Shown here: piece after piece, positions 44,152 to 53,313 of the stretch
How the letters are laid out: each line of letters starts with the position of its first letter
Position numbering within the stretch: the stretch's first letter is position 1
Notes under the pieces: model-generated
The model's input: only the letters and a program-made list of their open reading frames with translations
The model's database searches: none
Told to the model about the DNA's origin: nothing
Assembly: GCF_012516375.2 (NCBI RefSeq)
Contig: NZ_CP051204.2
Location: forward strand, 7,564,001 to 7,628,000
Direction of reading: 5' to 3'
DNA: 64,000 bases
From: Chitinophaga oryzae
GTDB lineage: Bacteria > Bacteroidota > Bacteroidia > Chitinophagales > Chitinophagaceae
Translations under genes and position numbers: made by a program

Positions 44152-44810
44152 TTAAAAATATTTTTAAGCTCAAGTTTTTTATAGCGGACCAGCAGGCTGT
44201 AGATCCATACGCTCAGGAGGGTCCAGCCAATAAAGGCAGGGTACAGCACCAGTTTCATACCGCCATCCGTATCTTTTGAAGCAAATCCCGGCGTAGAGGC
44301 GCTTCCCGGGTGAAGGGAGTCCACCATGCGGGGGATGATATACGTCAGCGGGATGAGCAGGGCAAAAGCGAAAATGTTGAACACCGCGGAGATACGGGCC
44401 CTTTTATCAATATCATGGATAGAGATGCGCAGTACCAGGTATGCCATATAGATGAGGATGGCGATGGCCGTGCATATCTGTTTGGGATCGTCTGTCAGCG
44501 TGCCGCCCCAGGTATAGGTAGCCCAGAGGGAACCGGTGGCAAAACCCAACACGCCAAAAAAGGCGCCTACCCGTGCAGCACTGGAGGCATATACATCTCT
44601 TTTCAGATCATATTTGGACAGGTAAAGGAGAGAATTGACAACGGAGATGGTGAACATGGTATACATACATATCCACATTGGCACATGAAAAAACAATCCA
44701 CGGGATGATTGTCCATTGGTTCCTATGATTGGTATCCTGATAGTGAACCCGGCGATAATTACATAAATCAGAAGCAGTATCGCTAATGCTTTCCACCAAT
44801 GTCTGGCCAT
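44148..44810 (-). CDS. ccsA: Cytochrome c biogenesis protein CcsA/CcmC-like
   Basis: The protein has 220 residues with six membrane spans. SSRGLFFHVPMWICMYTMF carries one likely heme-ligand histidine and DSLHPG the second. The periplasmic tryptophan-rich loop (WGxWWxxDPK in relatives I recall) reads TWGGTLTDDPKQ here, keeping DPK but lacking the paired tryptophans. The protein moves heme for cytochrome c maturation. A strong promoter lies at 44834-44863. Its gene overlaps ccmD by four bases. Confidence 0.88.
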   Translation of the reverse strand: MARHWWKALAILLLIYVIIAGFTIRIPIIGTNGQSSRGLFFHVPMWICMYTMFTISVVNSLLYLSKYDLKRDVYASSAARVGAFFGVLGFATGSLWATYTWGGTLTDDPKQICTAIAILIYMAYLVLRISIHDIDKRARISAVFNIFAFALLIPLTYIIPRMVDSLHPGSASTPGFASKDTDGGMKLVLYPAFIGWTLLSVWIYSLLVRYKKLELKNIFK

Positions 44811-44833
44811 TTTTTAACAGCTATATTCCGGGG

Positions 44834-44863
44834 CAAACCTACACGTTTTATCCTTAATCGCAA
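44834..44863 (-). promoter_or_regulatory. Promoter of ccsA-ccmD
   Basis: Reverse strand: TTG (44863-44861), 19 bases, then TAGGTTTG (44841-44834), a full TAnnTTTG match. It lies 24 bases before the ccsA ATG. Confidence 0.75.
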
Positions 44864-44955
44864 AGATTTTACGCGATTTTAAGTTTATCCAAAATCCTGA
44901 ATTACCCGTTAAAATCCGTTTATATAAGTAGCAGAAATATTCGATATTTCGAAAA

Positions 44956-45616
44956 TCAGTCCTTCCACAGAAACGGGAAGAGCACCATGGTGAGGGCGAT
45001 GGTCAGTAAGTCCATCCCGCCCAGCAGCAGGAACATCTTGGGCAGTCCCGGCTGGTATACCGTTACAAAAGCCGATAAAGACACGTTGGCCAGCAGCATC
45101 AGCATGGGCATCATCAGCGGGAAACCCATCACCGCCATCAGCGCCGCATTATGGTTGGCCTGTGCCGCAATGGCCGCCAGCACGGTAAACAACAGGCTGA
45201 GGCTCGTACCGCCCAGCAGCACGATCCCGACAAAATACCCGGTGTTATGAAGCGGGTTGCCCAGGAACGTAAAGCTGCATACCAGCGCTATCAGGCTCAT
45301 GAGGGTCATCAGGATAACATTATAGATCAGTTTGGCCGCGATGAACACCCGCGGAGGCACCAGCGAATAGAAATATAACAACCGCCCCCTGTTCTCCTGC
45401 ATAAAACTTTTGGCAATGGCGTTGACCGCCACAAACAACTGTATCACCCAGAAAAGGGCGTTCCATAATTTGTCGTCCGGTTTACCCATCATCAGGTTGA
45501 TCACAAAAACAGTGGAGATGATGTACAGCAGCACGCCGTAAAAAGCGTACTGTTGCCGCAGCTCCAGCACCAGGTCTTTCCGGACCAGCGTATATATTTG
45601 GTGGATGGCAGATTTC
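44956..45616 (-). CDS. ccmB: Heme exporter protein B (CcmB)
   Basis: The protein has 220 residues, the ATG beginning at 45618 on the reverse strand. It has six hydrophobic segments and the family N-terminus IYTLVRKDLVLELRQQYAFYGVLLYII, with FVAVNAIAKSFMQENRGRLLYFYSLVPPRVFIAAKL. CcmB is the membrane subunit of the CcmAB ABC transporter used in cytochrome c maturation; no ccmA is in the window. It reads toward ccsA but is 145 bases away, with a separate ccsA promoter. The AATTACG array of element B2 begins only seven bases before its ATG. Confidence 0.9.
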
Positions 45617-45625
45617 ATCCGGCGA

Positions 45626-45791
45626 AATTACGAATTACGAATTACGAATTACGAATTACGAATTACGAATTACGAATTACGAATTACGAATTACGAATTA
45701 CGAATGAAGAGTCCTCCTATAGCAAGATTACTAACGAATCGCTCTGTAAGGAAGCCCTCCATTCGTAATTCGTAATTCGTAATTCGTAATT
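45626..45791. repeat. Inverted-repeat element B2 with expanded heptamer array (11 versus 4 AATTACG units)
   Basis: Eleven perfect tandem AATTACG units (45626-45702) face four mirrored CGTAATT units (45764-45791) across a 54-bp core with GGAAGCCCTCC. It fills the divergent gap between ccmB and accC, seven bases from the ccmB ATG and 31 from the accC ATG. Unequal unit numbers point to slippage, so the copy number may vary between cells. Confidence 0.93.
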
Positions 45792-45822
45792 GCTTATATT
45801 AGCTGCTTGTTAAAAATTTTGC

Positions 45823-47313
45823 ATGAAAAAGATCCTGGTAGCCAATCGTGGAGAAATAGCCTTGCGTATTATGCGTTCTGCCCGTGAGATGGGAATCAAG
45901 ACAGTGGCCGTGTATTCAGAAGCTGACCGCACCATGCCTTTTGTACAATATGCCGACGAAGCGGTGTGTATAGGACCTGCGCCTTCCAGCCAGTCATACC
46001 TGCTGGGGGAAAAAATTATTGCGGTGGCCAAAGAGCGCGGGGCAGACGGTATCCATCCGGGCTACGGGTTTCTGAGTGAAAATGCGCGTTTCGCGCAACT
46101 GGTGGCCGATGCCGGTATCACTTTTATCGGCCCTGCGGCTGCTTCCATTGAAACGATGGGCAGCAAGCTGGCGGCCAAACAGGCGGCACAAAAATTCGGG
46201 GTACCGATGGTACCGGGCACTGAAACGCCCCTCCGCAGCGTGGAAGAAGCGCGGGAGGTAGTGAAGAAAACCGGTTTCCCGATCCTGATCAAAGCTTCCG
46301 CCGGCGGCGGCGGCAAAGGCATGCGCGTAGTCAACGCCCCGGAAGAACTGGAAGAACAGATCCGCCTGGCTAAAAGCGAAGCCCTCAGTGCCTTCGGCGA
46401 CGATGCCGTTTTCATTGAAAAATATGTCGGCGCTCCCCGCCACATTGAAATACAGATACTGGGCGACCAGCATGGCAACTGCGTATACCTGTTCGAGCGG
46501 GAATGCTCTATCCAGCGCCGGCACCAGAAACTGATAGAAGAAGCGCCATCTTCTGTGCTGACGCCCGCCATCAGGGCCGCTATGGGAAAATGCGCCGTGG
46601 ATGTGGCCAAAGCCTGTAATTATTACGGTGCCGGCACCGTAGAGTTCCTGGTAGACGAGCAGCTGAACTTCTACTTCCTCGAGATGAACACCCGCCTGCA
46701 GGTAGAACACCCTGTCACTGAGCTGATCACCGGCCTCGACCTGGTGAAGGAACAGATAAAGGTGGCCCGCGGCGAAAAGCTGTCGTTCTCCCAGGAAGAC
46801 CTTACGATCAACGGACATGCGATAGAACTGCGTATATGCGCCGAAGACCCGGCCAACAACTTTCTGCCCGACACCGGCCGCCTGGAAACCTACATCCGAC
46901 CGCAGGGATACGGCGTACGGGTAGACGATGGCTATGAACAAGGTATGGACATCCCCATCTTCTATGACCCGATGATCGCCAAACTGATCGCCTGGGGCAG
47001 CACCCGTGAAGAAGCCCGCCACCGGCTGATCCGCGCCATCGAAGAATACCAGGTGAAAGGCATCCGCACCACACTGCCCTTCGGTCACTGGGCCCTGCAG
47101 CAACCTGCGTTTATTGAAGGCCGTTTTGATACCAATTTTATCAATAAATATTATACGCCGCAAGCCTTGCTGGCAGAGCGTCCGGAGATAGACAAACTGG
47201 CTGCCGTCCTGGCTGCGCAGGTGTGGCAGCAACAAACCGTAGCTTTACAGTCAGCGACCGGTTATGAAAAGCAACCCCCATCTGCCTGGAAAAAGAGAAA
47301 TATGTTAAGATAA
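45823..47313 (+). CDS. accC: Biotin carboxylase
   Basis: The protein has 496 residues. Motifs: ILVANRGEIALRIMRSAREMG, the ATP-grasp glycine loop KASAGGGGKGMRVV, ECSIQRRHQKLIEEAPS and EMNTRLQVEHPVTE with the catalytic Arg. It carboxylates biotin on a carrier protein in acyl-CoA carboxylation. No accB or carboxyltransferase is next to it, so the partner (acetyl-CoA or another acyl-CoA carboxylase) is not known. The last 45 residues (EKQPPSAWKKRNMLR end) extend past the usual domain. Its upstream region is element B2. Confidence 0.94.
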   Translation: MKKILVANRGEIALRIMRSAREMGIKTVAVYSEADRTMPFVQYADEAVCIGPAPSSQSYLLGEKIIAVAKERGADGIHPGYGFLSENARFAQLVADAGITFIGPAAASIETMGSKLAAKQAAQKFGVPMVPGTETPLRSVEEAREVVKKTGFPILIKASAGGGGKGMRVVNAPEELEEQIRLAKSEALSAFGDDAVFIEKYVGAPRHIEIQILGDQHGNCVYLFERECSIQRRHQKLIEEAPSSVLTPAIRAAMGKCAVDVAKACNYYGAGTVEFLVDEQLNFYFLEMNTRLQVEHPVTELITGLDLVKEQIKVARGEKLSFSQEDLTINGHAIELRICAEDPANNFLPDTGRLETYIRPQGYGVRVDDGYEQGMDIPIFYDPMIAKLIAWGSTREEARHRLIRAIEEYQVKGIRTTLPFGHWALQQPAFIEGRFDTNFINKYYTPQALLAERPEIDKLAAVLAAQVWQQQTVALQSATGYEKQPPSAWKKRNMLR

Positions 47314-47347
47314 GTTTAAATAGGTGCCCGGAAAATCCTAAAACGAC

Positions 47348-47355
47348 TAAATTTG
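47348..47355 (+). promoter_or_regulatory. -7 element of the GtrA-family gene
   Basis: TAAATTTG matches TAnnTTTG and lies 13 bases before the ATG at 47369, so the leader would be very short. Confidence 0.5.
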
Positions 47356-47368
47356 CGCCAGTTTTAAC

Positions 47369-47857
47369 ATGTTACGCAGGATCATACTACATATCATCGA
47401 CTTCTTCTATCAGCCGTTTGCCCGGGTAATGCCCCGGCAGACCTTCCGCTACCTCGCCTGTGGTGGCGGGAATACGGCGATGGATATCCTTTTGTACTTC
47501 ATCTGTTACAATTTTGTATTACAGAAGGAGATGATCCATCTGCCTTTTATTGATATCAGCGCGCACATCGCTGCCCTGTTTATGTCGATGGCCGTGACTT
47601 TCCCCACAGGCTTCCTTCTGAGCAAGTACGTGGTGTTCTCCGAGTCCAATCTCAGGGGCCGGGTACAGCTGTTCCGTTATTTCCTGCTGGTAGGTATCTG
47701 CATCCTGCTCAACTACTTCCTGATGAAGCTGTTTGTAGACAGGCTGCACTTCTACCCTACCATCGGTAAAATCTTCACCACCGCGCTGGTGGTCATCTTC
47801 AGCTACCTTACCCAGAAAAAATTCACGTTCAAAGTAAAACAGCAATCCGCGGGTTGA
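47369..47857 (+). CDS. GtrA-family membrane protein
   Basis: The protein has 162 residues with four membrane spans (about 23-45, 60-80, 95-117, 130-150). Typical features are FRYLACGGGNTAMDILLYFICYNFVL, FPTGFLLSKYVVFSES and the C-terminal YLTQKKFTF. GtrA proteins are thought to help flip polyprenyl-linked sugars. It has its own -7 element after accC and ends at a bidirectional terminator. Confidence 0.92.
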   Translation: MLRRIILHIIDFFYQPFARVMPRQTFRYLACGGGNTAMDILLYFICYNFVLQKEMIHLPFIDISAHIAALFMSMAVTFPTGFLLSKYVVFSESNLRGRVQLFRYFLLVGICILLNYFLMKLFVDRLHFYPTIGKIFTTALVVIFSYLTQKKFTFKVKQQSAG

Positions 47858-47880
47858 CATCCCGGAGTTGACATATTTTA

Positions 47881-47922
47881 AAAAAAGCAGGCCGGTCCCC
47901 AGGGAGACCGGCCTGCTTTTTT
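47881..47922. terminator. Bidirectional terminator between the GtrA gene and tdk
   Basis: A perfect 17-bp stem (from AAAAAAGCAGGCCGGTC, 47881-47897, to the mirror at 47906-47922) has an 8-base loop. It serves both convergent genes. Confidence 0.93.
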
Positions 47923-47935
47923 ATGGATGATCCTG

Positions 47936-48505
47936 TTATTTCACTTCATAATAACAATGCCGGCAGCGGGGTTCGTACAGGTCTTTTTCCCCCAGCAGCA
48001 ATGTTTCTGTTTCCGCAGATTTGCGGTAAGAGTAGTTGGCGATATTTCCGCAACACACGCAGATGGCGTGCAGTTTGGTGATATAATCGGCCTTGGCCAG
48101 CATAAACGGCATCTGCCCGAAGGGCTTCCCGGTATAATCCATGTCCAGCCCCGCCACGATCACCCGAATACCCTGTAATGCCAGTTTATCACATACATTG
48201 GGCAGTTCCGCATCAAAAAACTGCGCCTCGTCTATTCCCACCACATCTACGTCCTGCGCCAGCAGCAGCATCTGCTGTGAGTTGTCGATAGGCGTGGAAA
48301 CAATTTTATTCTCGTCGTGCGATACAATGCTACCTTCGTCATAACGTGTGTCAATCACCGGTTTAAAGATCTCTACCTTTAAATTGGCGATACGGGCACG
48401 CTTCAGGCGGCGGATGAGCTCTTCGGTTTTTCCCGAGAACATAGAGCCGCATATTACCTCGATCCAGCCTCTCCGTCCTCCTGCAAGAGAAGGTTCAATA
48501 AACAT
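47936..48505 (-). CDS. tdk: Thymidine kinase
   Basis: The protein has 189 residues. P-loop [18 protein letters not shown], Walker B-type [11 protein letters not shown] with the catalytic Glu, the lasso-like region [19 protein letters not shown], and zinc cysteines in [14 protein letters not shown] and PRCRHCYYE. This is the TK1-type salvage enzyme phosphorylating thymidine. It is divergent from the unknown gene at 48595. Confidence 0.95.
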   Translation of the reverse strand: MFIEPSLAGGRRGWIEVICGSMFSGKTEELIRRLKRARIANLKVEIFKPVIDTRYDEGSIVSHDENKIVSTPIDNSQQMLLLAQDVDVVGIDEAQFFDAELPNVCDKLALQGIRVIVAGLDMDYTGKPFGQMPFMLAKADYITKLHAICVCCGNIANYSYRKSAETETLLLGEKDLYEPRCRHCYYEVK

Positions 48506-48594
48506 ATTGTATTATTTTGATTATTAATTAATTAAAATACGCTAATTTTATCCAAATAAAATAATTCCTATCACTAAGCGTTAACAATTAAGGC

Positions 48595-49503
48595 ATGGAA
48601 AAAATAAATGCATTAATTGAGAAGTTACAGGAATTGAAAAATTCCGGTGCAGACCTGCAGGCGATATCTTACTATGTACAGTTGCTGCAGGCGGAGGTGT
48701 TGTATGTGCGCAACAAACAACAGCAGCAGGAAATGCAGAACAGACAAGACATTGCTGTGATCATGCCCGTGCAGCCCCCCATGTCCGTACCGGTTACAAC
48801 CGCAGCGCAAACTACAACATTACCGGCAGATAAACCGGAAGTCCCGGCTGCAGGTTATCCACAATCCGCTGTGACAGCAGACCCTGTTCCTTCCAAACCG
48901 GAACCGGTGATAACGGCCCAGCCGATCCCTACGCTGGCAGCCAGTATGCCCCCTCCCGCCGCCAGGGAACCGTTACCGGAACCCGCTTCCAGGGAAGTCC
49001 CTGCCAGGGAAAAAGAAAAGGAAAAAGCGCCCCCTCCCGCTACACTGTTCGACCAGGCACCCGAACCGGAACCCGTACCGGCTCCTGCTCCTGCCCCCAC
49101 ACCTGCACCATCACCGGTACAAACACAGGCAAAGGCGCATGCAGTACCTGATACACATGGTATCCGCAAAGACCTGAACGAACTGGTAGGCAACCATAGC
49201 GGTCTCTCCCTGAATGACCGCCTGCGGCAGCAACAAATGGAAGTAGCCCAGAAACTGGGGGACATGCCGGTAAAAGACCTGCGCGCCGCCATTGGCATCA
49301 ACGACAAGTACCAGTTCATCCAGGAACTGTTCCGCGGCGATACCGATCTCTACGAACGTTCCGTCAAAACCATCAATGAGTTTAACTCCCTGCAGGAAGC
49401 CGATTACTGGATACAGCGGGAGATCAAGATCATCCAGGGATGGCAGGACGACCACCACCTGGTAAAACACTTCTATTCCCTGTTGAGAAAGCGGTTCTCC
49501 TGA
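48595..49503 (+). CDS. Conserved-looking hypothetical protein with proline-rich linker
   Basis: The protein has 302 residues. The N-terminal helix (about 1-55; MEKINALIEKLQELKNSGAD, then QQQQEM) may form a coiled coil. A long Pro/Ala/Glu-rich low-complexity linker covers about 60-185. The C-terminal folded part (about 190-302) reads LNELVGNHSGLSLNDRLRQQQ, DMPVKDLRAAIGINDKYQFIQELFRGD and EADYWIQREIKIIQGW. There is no signal or membrane span. I recall the C-terminal region as a common unnamed Bacteroidota domain but cannot assign a function. Its 3' end overlaps the convergent waaA gene by 31 bases. Confidence 0.8.
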   Translation: MEKINALIEKLQELKNSGADLQAISYYVQLLQAEVLYVRNKQQQQEMQNRQDIAVIMPVQPPMSVPVTTAAQTTTLPADKPEVPAAGYPQSAVTADPVPSKPEPVITAQPIPTLAASMPPPAAREPLPEPASREVPAREKEKEKAPPPATLFDQAPEPEPVPAPAPAPTPAPSPVQTQAKAHAVPDTHGIRKDLNELVGNHSGLSLNDRLRQQQMEVAQKLGDMPVKDLRAAIGINDKYQFIQELFRGDTDLYERSVKTINEFNSLQEADYWIQREIKIIQGWQDDHHLVKHFYSLLRKRFS

Positions 49504-50732
49504 ATATATTGCAGGATTTTCTCCGTAGCCCCTTTATTGTCCTTTACATAGTTGCCCGCTATGGAAGCGGTTTCCTCATAAAAAGCAGGCTCGTTCAGCA
49601 GCCGCTGCATATAGTCTTCCAGGTTGGTAAGTCCTGACACCACCAGGGCGCCTTTGAGCGCCACCAGTTCCACGGCTTCAAAGTATTTGCTGTATTCCGG
49701 TCCTATGATCACCGGTTTGCTGTATACCGCCGGTTCCAGCAGATTGTGGATACCGTCTTTTCCGAAGCCGCCGCCTACGTAAGCCACATAGGCATAGCGG
49801 TACAGGGTGGTTAACATCCCGATATTATCAATAATGAGCACGTCTGCAGGCGGGGCGCCCGCTTTCAGTGCGGAGTAGGTCACCGCTTCCGGGAAAAGGG
49901 CCTGTACCTGCCGGATATGGGATTCATGGATTTCATGGGGCGCGATGATCATTTTCATGCCGGGGCGGGTTGTTTGCCGCCACCATGATGCCAGCAGCTG
50001 TTCGTCTTCCGGCCAGGTGCTGCCTGCCACGAGCAGGTGGCTGTTGCCCGCCAACTGCGCCACCAGCGGTAAAGCTGCTTGCTCCGTGAGCAGCGCCGCC
50101 ACCCGGTCAAACCGTGTATCCCCGCTGATGCTGGCCGTACGGATGCCGATGCCCTGCAACAGGCGCATGGAGCTTTCATTTTGCACGAAGATGTGGGTCA
50201 GCTGCTGTAACAGCCGGCGGAACATGCCGCCATAGCCTTTAAAAAAGAGCTGGTTTTCCCGGAAAATACCCGAAACGAGCAGTACCGGTATTTTTCGTGT
50301 ATACAGTTCCGTGAGGAAATGATACCAGAACTCATATTTAATAAAAAGCGCCAGCGCCGGCCGGGCGATGCTGATGAAATCCCGTGCATTGCGGCGGGTA
50401 TCCAGTGGTAGGTAGTATATGTAATCGGCGCCGGGGTAGTCTTTTCTCACTTCGTAGCCGGAGGGGGAAAAAAATGTTAACAAAATTTTATAGCCGGGAT
50501 ATTGCCGCCGGAGCGCCTCCAGTACCGGCCGGCCCTGTTCAAACTCCCCGAGGGAGGCGGCATGTACCCAAATCAGCGGGTGCCGGCCCATACCGGCCTG
50601 CTCCATCCGGGAACGCCAGTGTTGACGGCCATCCAGCCATAAAGATGCCTTCTTTTTGCCGCCCATGGCTGCCAAACCTACTCCTGCCCTGTACAGCCGG
50701 ATACCGGTATCATAAATTGCCCTTGCTAACAT
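49473..50732 (-). CDS. waaA: 3-deoxy-D-manno-octulosonic acid (Kdo) transferase
   Basis: The protein has 419 residues. The N-terminal domain has LIWVHAASLGEFEQGRPVLEALR with the conserved base Glu; the C-terminal GT-B half has VAGSTWPEDEQLL, IIAPHEIHESHI and YVGGGFGKDGIHNLLEPAVYSKPVIIGPEYSKYFEA. An N-terminal membrane anchor is typical of the family. It adds Kdo to lipid A precursor. Its 3' end overlaps the opposite gene by 31 bases, so there is no room for a terminator. Confidence 0.95.
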   Translation of the reverse strand: MLARAIYDTGIRLYRAGVGLAAMGGKKKASLWLDGRQHWRSRMEQAGMGRHPLIWVHAASLGEFEQGRPVLEALRRQYPGYKILLTFFSPSGYEVRKDYPGADYIYYLPLDTRRNARDFISIARPALALFIKYEFWYHFLTELYTRKIPVLLVSGIFRENQLFFKGYGGMFRRLLQQLTHIFVQNESSMRLLQGIGIRTASISGDTRFDRVAALLTEQAALPLVAQLAGNSHLLVAGSTWPEDEQLLASWWRQTTRPGMKMIIAPHEIHESHIRQVQALFPEAVTYSALKAGAPPADVLIIDNIGMLTTLYRYAYVAYVGGGFGKDGIHNLLEPAVYSKPVIIGPEYSKYFEAVELVALKGALVVSGLTNLEDYMQRLLNEPAFYEETASIAGNYVKDNKGATEKILQYIQENRFLNRE

Positions 50733-50768
50733 TCGCCTGCGTACTTTTACTGAAATTTAATCGTCCTG

Positions 50769-50776
50769 CAAAGATA
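50769..50776 (-). promoter_or_regulatory. -7 element of waaA
   Basis: TATCTTTG on the reverse strand matches TAnnTTTG, 37 bases before the waaA ATG. Confidence 0.55.
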
Positions 50777-50800
50777 ATCCCCACCCAATCCCAAAATTTG

Positions 50801-50808
50801 TAAATTTG
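50801..50808 (+). promoter_or_regulatory. -7 element of the nucleotide-sugar operon
   Basis: TAAATTTG matches TAnnTTTG and lies 35 bases before the aminotransferase ATG. It is the only good promoter I see for the six genes up to 56781. Confidence 0.55.
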
Positions 50809-50842
50809 CACACTTTAAACAAAATAAAAATATACATAGCAT

Positions 50843-51982
50843 ATGGTGCCTATTCAGATGGTTGACTTGAAACGCCAGTATACGAAGATTAAACCGCAAG
50901 TGGATGCCGCCATCCAGGAAGTGCTGGAATCCGCTGCTTTTATCAATGGCGGAGCGGTGCAGAAATTTGCGGAAGAGCTGCAGCAGTATCTGGACATCAA
51001 ACATGTGATTCCCTGCGCCAACGGCACCGATGCCTTACAGATAGCGATGATGGCACTGGACCTGCAGCCCGGTGACGAAGTGATTACCCCTTCCTTTACT
51101 TTTATCGCTACCGCCGAAGTGATCGCCCTGTTGCAGCTGAAGCCTGTATTCGTGGACGTGGACCCGCAGACTTACTGTCTCGATGTGGCGGCAGTGGAAA
51201 AAGCCATCACCCCTAAAACAAAAGCGATCGTACCAGTACATCTTTACGGTCATGTGGCAGACATGGAACCGCTGATGGCGGTGGCAGCCAAACATAACCT
51301 GTACGTGATCGAAGATAACGCACAGGCCATCGGCGGCAACTATACTTTTGCAGACGGCAGCGTGAAGAAAGCCGGCACCATTGGCCATATCGGCTGCACC
51401 TCTTTCTTCCCTTCCAAAAACCTGGGATGCTATGGCGACGGCGGCGCCCTGTTCACCAACGACGATGCGCTGGCGGCCAAAATCAGGATGGTGGCCAACC
51501 ATGGCCAGTCAGCCCGTTACTATCACGATGTGGTAGGGGTCAACTCCCGCCTCGACTCCGTACAGGCAGCCGTATTGCGTATCAAACTGCCGCTGCTGGA
51601 TGAATACATCAATGCCCGCAGAGCCGTGGCAGACGCCTACGACGCCGCTTTTGCCGATATGCCGCAGGTCACCACACCTTACCGCGCCCCCAACAGCTAC
51701 CATGTGTTTCATCAATATACCCTCCAACTGAATGGCGCAGACAGAAACAAGCTGCAGGAATACCTGGCAACAAAGCAGGTGCCTGCCATGATCTATTACC
51801 CTGTGCCGGCTCACCGCCAGAAGATGTTCGAGCATTTTGGCGGCGCAGCCTTTGACTTACCCGTAACCGATAATCTCACCACCAGGGTGATTTCCTTGCC
51901 GATACACACTGAAATGGACAAAGATCAGTTAGATCACATTATTCATTCTATCAAATCATTTCTAAACAATTCCCCAGCATGA
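50843..51982 (+). CDS. DegT/DnrJ/EryC1/StrS-family sugar aminotransferase
   Basis: The protein has 379 residues. PLP-dependent fold: CANGTDALQIAMMAL, PGDEVITPSFTFIATAEVIAL, VIEDNAQAIGGNY, and the PLP lysine in TSFFPSKNLGCYGDGG. It resembles WbpE-like enzymes that aminate a 3-keto nucleotide sugar in surface polysaccharide synthesis. It opens the operon, and its stop overlaps the next gene's ATG (ATGA). The cognate keto-sugar dehydrogenase is not obvious here; the oxidoreductase at 36149 is far away. Confidence 0.92.
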   Translation: MVPIQMVDLKRQYTKIKPQVDAAIQEVLESAAFINGGAVQKFAEELQQYLDIKHVIPCANGTDALQIAMMALDLQPGDEVITPSFTFIATAEVIALLQLKPVFVDVDPQTYCLDVAAVEKAITPKTKAIVPVHLYGHVADMEPLMAVAAKHNLYVIEDNAQAIGGNYTFADGSVKKAGTIGHIGCTSFFPSKNLGCYGDGGALFTNDDALAAKIRMVANHGQSARYYHDVVGVNSRLDSVQAAVLRIKLPLLDEYINARRAVADAYDAAFADMPQVTTPYRAPNSYHVFHQYTLQLNGADRNKLQEYLATKQVPAMIYYPVPAHRQKMFEHFGGAAFDLPVTDNLTTRVISLPIHTEMDKDQLDHIIHSIKSFLNNSPA

Positions 51983-53289
51983 AGATTACAGTAGTAGGCA
52001 CTGGTTACGTAGGACTGGTAACCGGTACCTGTTTCGCAGAAACAGGAAATGATGTTACCTGCGTAGATATCGATGTCAACAAAGTAACAAAGCTTTCTTC
52101 CGGTCAGATCACTATTTATGAGCCCGGACTGGAAAAACTGTTTGAACGTAACCTCAAGGAAGAACGTTTATTTTTTACCACCAGCCTGGAAGAAGGCATC
52201 CGTGATGCAGAAGTTATTTTTCTGGCATTACCAACACCTCCTGGCGCGGATGGCGCTGCCGACCTGTCTTTTGTACTGAAAGTGGCAGAACAGCTGGGTA
52301 AACTGATGACCGATTACAAGGTAATCGTAGATAAAAGCACCGTGCCTGTAGGTACCGCTGAAAAAGTAACGGCGGCTATCGCTAAAAACTGTAAATCGCC
52401 TTTTGACGTAGTGTCCAACCCGGAATTTCTGCGGGAAGGTGTGGCTGTTGACGATTTTATGAAACCCGACCGTGTGGTTATCGGCACTAATTCCGAACGG
52501 GCTCGCAAAGTTATGGGTGAGCTCTATGCCCCTTTTGTAAGGCAGGGCAACCCGATCATATATATGGATGAAAAATCCGCCGAGCTGACCAAATACGCCG
52601 CCAACTCTTTCCTCGCCACTAAAATCTCTTTTATGAATGAGATAGCCGTGCTGTGTGAAAAACTGGGGGCCGACGTAGACATGGTCCGCAGGGGTATCGG
52701 CAGCGACGACCGCATCGGAAAACGGTTCCTGTTTCCCGGTATCGGTTACGGCGGCAGCTGTTTCCCGAAAGACGTGCAGGCTCTGGTAAAATCGTCTGAA
52801 GACGTCAACTACGACTTCCGTATACTGAACGCCGTGATGGATGTTAACGAAAAACAGAAACTGTTTCTGTTGCCCAAAATAAAAGCCTATTTTAACGATG
52901 ACCTGAAAGGCAAACACTTCGCTTTATGGGGACTGGCCTTCAAGCCCAACACAGACGATATCCGGGAAGCGCCTGCCTTGTACATCATCGATGCACTGCT
53001 GGCTGCCGGCGCCACGATTACGGTGTTTGACCCCGAAGCCATGGAAAATGTTAAACAGATCGTAGGCGATAAAATAACTTATGCAGAGCACCAGTACACC
53101 TGCCTTGAGCAGGCGGACGCACTGATCATCGCCACAGAATGGAGCGTGTTCAGGACACCGGATTTCCACAAAATCTCCGCTGCCCTGAAACACAAAGCGA
53201 TTTTCGACGGCCGTAATCTTTTTGAAGTAGCGCGCATGAGAGAAATGGGATACCATTATGAGAGCGTTGGTCGCGCTGCCATCGCTTAA
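51979..53289 (+). CDS. ugd: UDP-glucose/GDP-mannose dehydrogenase family protein (probably UDP-glucose 6-dehydrogenase)
   Basis: The protein has 436 residues. NAD-binding start MKITVVGTGYVGLVTGTCFAE; IVDKSTVPVGT; central ELTKYAANSFLATKISFMNE; catalytic cysteine in GIGYGGSCFPKD; and C-terminal GLAFKPNTDDIREAP. It oxidises UDP-glucose to UDP-glucuronate in two steps. The next gene encodes the enzyme that would use UDP-glucuronate, which supports this substrate over GDP-mannose. Confidence 0.93.
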   Translation: MKITVVGTGYVGLVTGTCFAETGNDVTCVDIDVNKVTKLSSGQITIYEPGLEKLFERNLKEERLFFTTSLEEGIRDAEVIFLALPTPPGADGAADLSFVLKVAEQLGKLMTDYKVIVDKSTVPVGTAEKVTAAIAKNCKSPFDVVSNPEFLREGVAVDDFMKPDRVVIGTNSERARKVMGELYAPFVRQGNPIIYMDEKSAELTKYAANSFLATKISFMNEIAVLCEKLGADVDMVRRGIGSDDRIGKRFLFPGIGYGGSCFPKDVQALVKSSEDVNYDFRILNAVMDVNEKQKLFLLPKIKAYFNDDLKGKHFALWGLAFKPNTDDIREAPALYIIDALLAAGATITVFDPEAMENVKQIVGDKITYAEHQYTCLEQADALIIATEWSVFRTPDFHKISAALKHKAIFDGRNLFEVARMREMGYHYESVGRAAIA

Positions 53290-53313
53290 CCGATCATTAC
53301 ATACCTTTAATAA

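Noticed and set aside
45626..45702. CRISPR or coding heptapeptide repeat
   Set aside because: The unit is a 7-base perfect tandem repeat with no spacers and it gives no long reading frame in the gap between ccmB and accC.
45994..47235. 413-codon ORF on the - strand
   Set aside because: Antisense to accC, whose motifs are complete; no independent support.
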